A stretch of 13,476 bases of DNA from Tulasnella sp. 424. Taxonomy: Eukaryota > Basidiomycota > Agaricomycetes > Cantharellales > Tulasnellaceae. The stretch lies in contig WSUB01000395.1 in assembly GCA_019633425.1 (NCBI GenBank), positions 1 through 13,476 on the forward strand, read 5' to 3'. The notes below the pieces were generated by a model. That model saw nothing but the letters and a program-made list of their open reading frames with translations, was not told the origin of the DNA and made no database searches. Shown here one piece after another: positions 7,842 through 13,476 of the stretch. The translations under genes were made by a program, and so were the position numbers. Positions within the stretch are counted from its first letter, which is position 1; each line of letters opens with the position of its first letter.

Positions 7842-9039
7842 GTGCCTCCCTCGGCGGCGATATTTTTACCATCATACCTCACTGCTCACCAGCTCCCTCG
7901 TGCTCAGCTGCGTGTATTGAAGCTGGCGTCCGCGCTAGAGCGACAGCGTCTTTGGGCTCTGTCGACTCCGAAATCAACGAGCAAAATACAGTGCCCCTCC
8001 CTCCGCCGAACCGCACTCAGTTGAGCTGGCCCCGGGAGCAGCCCCCAAGTTGGTATTCTCGGTGCTCCCCCCGTAAGATGATAGACGTGTCTCACTATAT
8101 GCGCGGGGTGAAACTGGTGGCTACTATCACCAGTCCATGTCCGAACGACGGTAATAAATCATCATGACTCAGATCTGAGCCGCACCCGCCTGGCGGAGAC
8201 CCCTCCCCTCAACCGGAAACCAACGGGAGCGAATTCGACTCCGGCAACCCATTACAGTTGTGACCCTTCGATCTAATCACGGGTAAAGAAAAAATGCATA
8301 TATAGGCTAATCTAGCCCAAGTTGGCCCTCATCCCACCGCCGCATGCGACGTCGGCATCGACGTCGAGCAAAGTCATTGTGGTGTATTGGAACGTACTCG
8401 GCGTATTTATCAGATGCTCCATAAGCCTTGGGAGATAAAGCCCAGGCGGAATTTTCCATTCACAGAGACCGGATTGTGGCCATTGCACGTAGGAGCTCGA
8501 GGTTACCAGAAATAGGCTGAAAGACTCCCCGAATGCATAGCTAGTCAATGACATCCCGATCGAAAACTGGAAAATCGCACAGCATCGCCCTTTTCAAACT
8601 GCTGCCTTCAGACCATTCCTGACCTAATGAAAGGGCGAGAAAAAGCATCCGGCACCGACCAGACTCCAGACACTGGGCCGAAGTTGTGGACGTTTCCACG
8701 GCACGCCATAACACATCATGCTTAACTGCAGATCGCCGTACACGACGGGGCAGAGAGATACAGACGGGAAACCCCGGCTAAGATAGGCAGACAGAACACT
8801 ATCCCAAAGAATGGCGACGATGCTGGCGATATCATAAGAGGAGCTTATGGCTCGCCGAAAAGGATAAAAACAGATAAAAAAATCATGGACGAGGAGGAAG
8901 CGCAAACTATAATACGCAGAGCGATCCAAACACAGCACACGGTCGACGAGCCAGCGGAATTGGCTTATACCACATATACGTACACAACAAAAACCCACAC
9001 GGAGGATTAAACAATCCACATTACCGAAAGAACGAATAG
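7842..9039. other. Intergenic, no supported gene; small hairpins
   Basis: No frame shows recognisable protein sequence or a sensible start. Two short hairpins are visible: GGGAGCA (8034-8040) with TGCTCCC (8063-8069), and ACTGGTG (8113-8119) with CACCAGT (8128-8134) across 8 nt. A TATATA at 8299-8304 is not followed by a credible gene. A GACGTCGGCATCGACGTCG patch lies near 8348-8366. The open frame on the minus strand at 8624-9019 lacks protein-like composition. Confidence 0.4.
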
Positions 9040-9175
9040 GAGAATAAATGGGGAGAGATACATACGGAGGGAAAAGGAGAGAAGAGATACACGGAGAAAT
9101 AGGATTAAGGGAAGAGGGGAAGAGATAACAGAGGGTTTTTTATGGATGAGGGGAAACGGGAGGCCAAAGGGTTAG
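9036..9175. other. Purine-rich tract, about 140 bp
   Basis: The plus strand is dominated by G and A (GGGGAGAGATAC, GGGAAAAGGAGAGAAGAGAT, AAGGGAAGAGGGGAAGAGAT). On the minus strand this is a long CT-rich tract of the sort seen in fungal core promoters and leaders, but no gene with a convincing start follows in that direction (8624-9019). It could be a leader of an unseen transcript or a simple low-complexity tract. Confidence 0.6.
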
Positions 9176-9370
9176 CTGGTTGGAAGGATTGCGGAATAGT
9201 CACCAGGTCGCCGAATGAGGCTACGGCGATCCTGTCTGGCGAAACCCGTTCCAGCTGCCCGCAGCCACCTCGTAAGAGGCTGGTTTGTCGCGATCGAATC
9301 GGAAGATTTCGGAGCGCGAAGCACTGGTAAAGCTACATCCGATCTTTGACTAGGTCCCACGGATGTCCCC

Positions 9371-9390
9371 TACCTACCTACCTACCTACT
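9371..9390. repeat. TACC microsatellite
   Basis: Four tandem TACC units (9371-9386) are followed by TACT. It is short and lies in gene-free DNA; slippage is its likely origin. Confidence 0.9.
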
Positions 9391-9729
9391 AACCGAAATA
9401 CGAACTGTGGGAATGGCGCGAGGTCCAGCAAAGACCTGCGCGAATAACTTGAACTTGTATCCGTAAGTTCTCCCCCACCTAATGCTTCGACTCTCGCAGG
9501 CTCAATCGACGTGATAGGAGGAGGACGAATCGACCGGCCGTATGCAAACGAACATATCATCTCCATTTTATATTGGACTCTGGGGGGTCCTCCGACCTGG
9601 CGAAACGGCCGTTTACATTCCGCGAGGCAAACCAATATCATATTGAATCAAGATCGGAGATGCAGGAGCAGATTTCTTTGTTTTGGGGGCTGAGGCTGAT
9701 AGTCTGGAGGACCTGCTGTTGAGTCCCCT
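9391..9729. other. Intergenic, no supported gene
   Basis: Nothing coding is recognised. A near-palindrome at about 9416-9441 (GGCGCGAGGTC with GACCTGCGCG across 7 nt) could fold, but with mismatches in the outer stem. Confidence 0.4.
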
Positions 9730-10147
9730 ATACTGTACTATTTCGTTAATACCGGCGGCTATGGGACAAGGGACAAAAATCTTACCGGCGCAACCATACC
9801 GGAGGGACGGCGCAAGTGACTGGGACGTGGGACAAGGTTTGAGCGGAGCGGATGGTGGCCCTGCAAGCGCTGTGATTTAGTGTGCCGAACAGCGGGTGAG
9901 TAGGATATGAGGAATGGAGTCTCCTAATTTAGATTTCCCCGCGTGATTGTTCGCAAATTGGGGGAAAAAGGCTTGAGGGGCTTGAGATACGTCTGATTTT
10001 CTCTTCAGCTCACGTGTTACTTACCGGCGGGGACACCGTGTCCCGAGCGGCGCGACCTGTCGGGACCGGGGGACACCTCAAAAATTGACCGGACCGGATG
10101 GGGGGTTGAGACATGGGACATCCGGTATTAACGAAATAGTACAGTAT
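9730..10147. mobile_element. Short element with perfect 26-bp terminal inverted repeats
   Basis: The left end at 9730-9755 (beginning ATACTGTACTATTTCG and ending TAATACCGG) is the exact reverse complement of 10122-10147, giving a 418-bp unit. The interior is GC-rich and has no transposase frame. It holds repeated ACCGG words, two copies of CTTACCGGCG (near 9780 and 10019) and GGGACA motifs on both sides. No clear target-site duplication is seen beyond the TA dinucleotides inside the ends. A MITE derived from a TIR transposon is the best explanation; the superfamily is not identified. Confidence 0.65.
10030..10044. repeat. Short palindrome inside the 9730-10147 element
   Basis: GGGACAC and GTGTCCC flank a single C, a 7-bp interrupted palindrome. 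GGGAC/GTCCC words recur through the element, so it is probably part of its internal structure rather than an independent site. Confidence 0.7.
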
Positions 10148-12120
10148 GTTAGGTGGGTCTATTCCCTTTTCAATTTTAACATTGAGCGGATCCCGTTCAG
10201 CCTTAACTCGAGCCTTATGCGTATCCATGACGTTTATTTGGGTCTCATAGAGTCTGGGCGGCGACGAGGAGAGTAGTGGTGAAGCTCAGCGCCAACACGG
10301 AACGGCTAGATGCATTTGGGTCTCGAGCAATGGCGAGGAAGCCGCCGCTGCACTCCCTTTTCCGAAGGTTAGACCCGGTGGCAGGATTTTTTTCTCCTTT
10401 TCTTACCCTTACTTGCACAGTATATGGGCACTCACCCGAGTTCTCTTCTGTAGGCGGGCTGTTAGCGAACCAACTCCCGGCAGCAGATAGCCGTCGAGCC
10501 CTGCTTTCCCAACTGAGGAGCACATAACCAGCATCGTTTTCATCCCCGAATCTTAGCGGTGATTAAAGCACCGCGGATTTCCTTCTGCGATCTCCGCAAC
10601 AGGAACCCGGACCAGACTATACTGCCAAAGCTACCGACTGGACCTCCTTCTCGACCTCCTCTCTTAACAAAGCAAGATCGACGTATCCTCCACACCCAGC
10701 TTCGCTACAACCGAGACTGCCAAACCTTCCTAACACCGCGCCTTACCCCCTTAAAGCAAGCCGGAAGTCACCTCCACGATATTGCAGTGGAGTTGTCGCC
10801 AAGCATCTGATGAGGAGTGGGAAGGTGCTGCGGACGCCCGGAGGAGGAAGCTACTCGTCCAGCAGCGTTGGATAAGACTCGGTACCGTAATGCTAAACCT
10901 GCTGGAGACGAGCTGGAAGATGTTGGCAAGACACCGGGATCCGTCGTTCAGCACGGGCGAGACGATCGCCCAGCTCCCCCGTATCCTCCCCACCTCACGG
11001 CATAGACCTTCGGAATTCCCCTTAACTCAGGACAAGTCAGCGAATCTATTGAACCGCCTCTCTGCTCTCCTTACAGCCGTCGACGGTTCATTTACCTCTG
11101 CCAGGAGGTAAACGCTCTGGCATCCGCGGTGGATCCCCCAGTTGCGAAAGTTACGATGCGAATGCGGAGAATTGTCGACGTCCCGACCATATTATCCTCG
11201 CGAAGCGGTTCCTAGCGAGGCCACTTGCGAAAACGATTTGGCGAGAGATCAGGGTGGTTTGAAGGGGAGGTCATCCGGATGTGCAGAGTGTGCCGGGAAG
11301 GCTCAAACAAGTGCGAGGCATAAGTTTTGGATGGACGTGAGTACGTTTGAAGTGGTGGCGCAGAGGGTAATAATGCATGCGGGAATGCGGTAGTCCGGGA
11401 TGTTGGGCCTTGCCACGTGTGATGCGACTCGGCGTTATTACCCAGATTGGGGAATACTCGGAGGTCCGTCGCTCAACTTGCTGTCCCTGGAAGCCAAGCT
11501 CATCTCGCTTCTCTTTTCCAGACGTCATGCTTCCGGTTTCTCCTTGGCAATACAAGGCCTCCTCTCACAGCGCGGTCGGTTGGAAGCATGAAAGCCACTT
11601 CGGCCTAATTTCATTACGCACCAGGTACGCCGCGTCTTGACAGCTCTCATCCAATTACACCGGAGATCTTCACGGGAAACGACCGGTTAACGCAGCCATT
11701 TGCAGTTCAGACCACTGTGGACCTTTGAGGAACTCATCGTGCTCGGTGTCTTGGAAGGCGCTCCTCAATGTCGAATGGGAGGTCTGTGCGGCCAAGGTCG
11801 TCACCGTCACCGTCGCCTCCACCGTTCTCAGCCCGAATCCCACGCCCTGAGGATCGCTAGCCTTTTAGACCTTGGGAAGGGAATCAACGACCCTCTTCTC
11901 TTGGCCCTTCCTGCCGGCTCTGATTGGTCGCTACGTCCGTCCGTTCGGGAAGAATTCCGGCAAGTCCTCCTGACGGTTCGGTCGCCGTGAGCTTGGTTTC
12001 TCCCTCTCAGTTATTACATTGTACTCATTTGCTCCGTATAATTGCCTAGGATTACCGAAAAACTAAGCAGAACTGGGCGCGGCGCGTATTCTGGGCGAGT
12101 ATAGTTTTTCCTTGGCTTCC
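10148..12120. other. Long intergenic region, no supported gene
   Basis: Open frames such as plus 10782-11111 and plus 11142-11393 have no recognisable motif, and none joins a neighbour through plausible splice sites. The region between the second element and the cellulase promoter therefore seems gene-free or holds only decayed sequence. An ATTGG (reverse CCAAT) at 11923-11927 lies about 625 bp before the GH7 start and may belong to its distal promoter. Confidence 0.4.
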
Positions 12121-12146
12121 CGATCAGGTCCCAAGTGGCCCCTGCC

Positions 12147-12166
12147 CCCCACCCTTGCAGCCCCAG
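12147..12166. promoter_or_regulatory. Paired candidate CreA/Cre1 carbon-repression sites
   Basis: CCCCAC (12147-12152) and CCCCAG (12161-12166) both fit the reverse of the SYGGRG consensus bound by the fungal glucose repressor CreA/Cre1. They lie about 390 bp before the GH7 start. Closely spaced pairs are typical of functional repression sites in cellulase promoters. The match is short and could be chance; a third CCCCAG at 12434-12439 lies downstream of the TATA box. Confidence 0.4.
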
Positions 12167-12422
12167 TATCGCCGCAGGCGGCATGGGCAGTTAATTGGCG
12201 GAGTGTATCAACGTCCCAACTATGAGCTCTTCGCTCGAACCGCGGAATAGTCTTCGGCGACTTCGGTCGGGAATGCGGGTAAGCCCTGTCAACCTGTGAT
12301 GACCGACTGGTTACCCGAAATGGAAATTTGTGGACGTTGAGGCGCGTATGCCACCAACGCTAACCGGATGACACTGTGCTACCGCGTTCCGTGTATTCTC
12401 CGTTCGCTGTGGACTTCAAACG

Positions 12423-12429
12423 TATAAAT
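12423..12429 (+). promoter_or_regulatory. TATA box of the GH7 cellobiohydrolase gene
   Basis: TATAAAT lies 121 bp before the ATG at 12551, with a CT-rich leader between (CCTCTCTCTCCCCACTCCC just before the start). This is a typical strong core promoter for a highly expressed, inducible fungal secreted enzyme. The start context is CACCATG. Confidence 0.7.
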
Positions 12430-12550
12430 CCAACCCCAGTCCAACCCCTCTTCCAGCTCCTCATCGGTTCCCAACCCGTCTTACAGGCCTACCCCACTCC
12501 TCTCACTTCAAAAACCCAAAACCTCTCTCTCCCCACTCCCTTCGAACACC

Positions 12551-13476
12551 ATGTTCAAGTCCACTGCTCTCCTTGCCCTCGCTGGTCTCCTCTCCGGTGT
12601 CTCCGCCCAACAGGTCGGCACCAACACCGCTGAGGTCCACCCCGCTCTCACCTGGTACAAGTGCACCACCGCTGGCGGCTGCGTCGCTCAAGCCGGTAAA
12701 GTCGTGCTCGACGCCAACTGGCGCTGGCTCCACAACGTCGGTGGTTCCACCAACTGCTACACCGGCAACACCTGGAACACCTCCCTCTGCCCCGACGCGG
12801 CCACTTGCACGACCAACTGCGCTCTCGACGGTGCTGATTACTCTGGCACTTATGGTGTTTCCACCTCCGGCAACGCCTTGACCCTCAAGTTCGTCCAGCC
12901 CAACAGCAACGGCAAGAACGTCGGCTCTCGTCTCTACCTCATGAGCGACGACTCAACCTACAACGTCTTCAAGGTCATGAACCAGGAATTCTCCTTCGAC
13001 GTCGACGTCTCCCAGCTTCCTTGCGGTCTCAACGGTGCCCTCTACTTCTCCGAGATGGAGGCCGATGGTGGTCTGTCCAAGTACCCCACCAACAAGGCTG
13101 GTGCCAAGTACGGAACTGGCTACTGCGACTCCCAGTGCCCTCGTGACTTGAAGTTCATCGCCGGTCAGGTACGATTCATCCTTTTCCGCGCTTCTTATTT
13201 TACCGCATCGTCTGACTAATTCTCTCTTCTTGACTAGGCCAACAACGTCGGCTGGGTTGGGACCTCGGCCAACTCCGGTACCGGTAACTACGGCTCTTGC
13301 TGCAACGAGATGGACATCTGGGAGGCCAACTCCATCTCCGCTGCCTACACTCCTCACCCTTGCGACCCCGTTGGTCCTTACAAATGCACTGGGGCTGAAT
13401 GCGGTTCCCCAAGCCGCTACAGCGGTGTCTGCGATCCCGATGGTTGCGACTTCAACTCCTACCGCCAGGGCGACCA
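12551..13476 (+). CDS. cbh1: Secreted glycoside hydrolase family 7 cellobiohydrolase (CBH I type), 3' end beyond the right edge
   Basis: An extracellular, reducing-end-acting processive exocellulase that releases cellobiose from crystalline cellulose. Exons are 12551-13168 and 13238-13476; the 69-nt intron (13169-13237; GTACGA donor, CTAG acceptor, GACTAAT branch site) is phase 0. A signal peptide is predicted at residues 1-19 ([19 protein letters not shown]), leaving mature Gln20, which could cyclise as in other CBH I enzymes. DANWRW (residues 54-59) includes the tunnel-entrance tryptophan. [20 protein letters not shown] and PRDLKFI are family hallmarks, and [13 protein letters not shown] carries the nucleophile E230, D232 and acid/base E235. 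285 residues are visible of a family length of about 440-520, so a cellulose-binding module cannot be judged. C-ending codons dominate, as in highly expressed fungal genes. An endoglucanase is less likely given the CBH-type loop sequences. Confidence 0.96.

Noticed and set aside
8221..8250. tRNA T-arm-like sequence (GAATTCGACTCC)
   Set aside because: No acceptor stem, D-arm or anticodon arm can be fitted around it.
8299..8304. TATATA as a promoter
   Set aside because: No credible coding sequence lies downstream on either strand.
8624..9019. Minus-strand open frame of 131 codons
   Set aside because: It starts with GTG, is rich in cysteine, phenylalanine and serine without motif, and joins no neighbouring exon; probably chance.
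10782..11111. Plus-strand open frame of 109 codons with overlapping alternatives
   Set aside because: No recognisable domain, no convincing start context, and competing frames look equally plausible.
12503..13412. Minus-strand open frames opposite the GH7 gene
   Set aside because: They mirror a strongly C-biased, well-recognised gene and have no independent support.

Overview
This window looks like nuclear DNA of a filamentous fungus, most likely an agaricomycete (mushroom-forming basidiomycete). The evidence is short introns of 55-69 nt with CTAAC-like branch sites, a family 7 cellobiohydrolase typical of wood and litter decayers, and a large NACHT-WD40 NOD-like receptor of the kind expanded in these fungi. 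No species can be named from the sequence alone.

Left part (1-5079, minus strand): one multi-exon NOD-like receptor (NLR) gene runs off the left edge. Reading from its start at 5079, it has a proline-rich and helical N-terminus built from five exons (one only 28 nt), then a NACHT nucleotide-binding domain with clear Walker A and B motifs. It ends in a long stretch of WD40 repeats. Twelve complete repeats of exactly 129 bp (43 residues) are visible, so alike that two consecutive pairs are identical. The exon is open for all 608 visible codons. This is the architecture of fungal allorecognition and immune receptors such as HET-E and HET-D of Podospora, with the same sign of ongoing repeat shuffling.

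Middle part (5080-7080): the NLR promoter and the first roughly 30 codons were duplicated about 1.6 kb upstream (copy at 6575-7076). The copy has lost its start codon and leads into a decayed, unrecognised coding region (about 5914-6590) with three in-frame TAG codons.

Accessory stretch (7080-12100): no convincing gene. It holds two short elements with long inverted termini, probably non-autonomous DNA transposons: 7274-7627 with 17-bp ends and internal hairpins, and 9730-10147 with perfect 26-bp ends. It also has a purine-rich tract, a small microsatellite and some hairpins.

Right part (12100-13476, plus strand): the promoter and first 285 codons of a secreted GH7 cellobiohydrolase, with one 69-nt intron and the catalytic EMDIWE motif. 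The gene runs off the right edge. The NLR and the cellulase are divergently oriented, about 7.5 kb apart, and nothing suggests a functional link between them.
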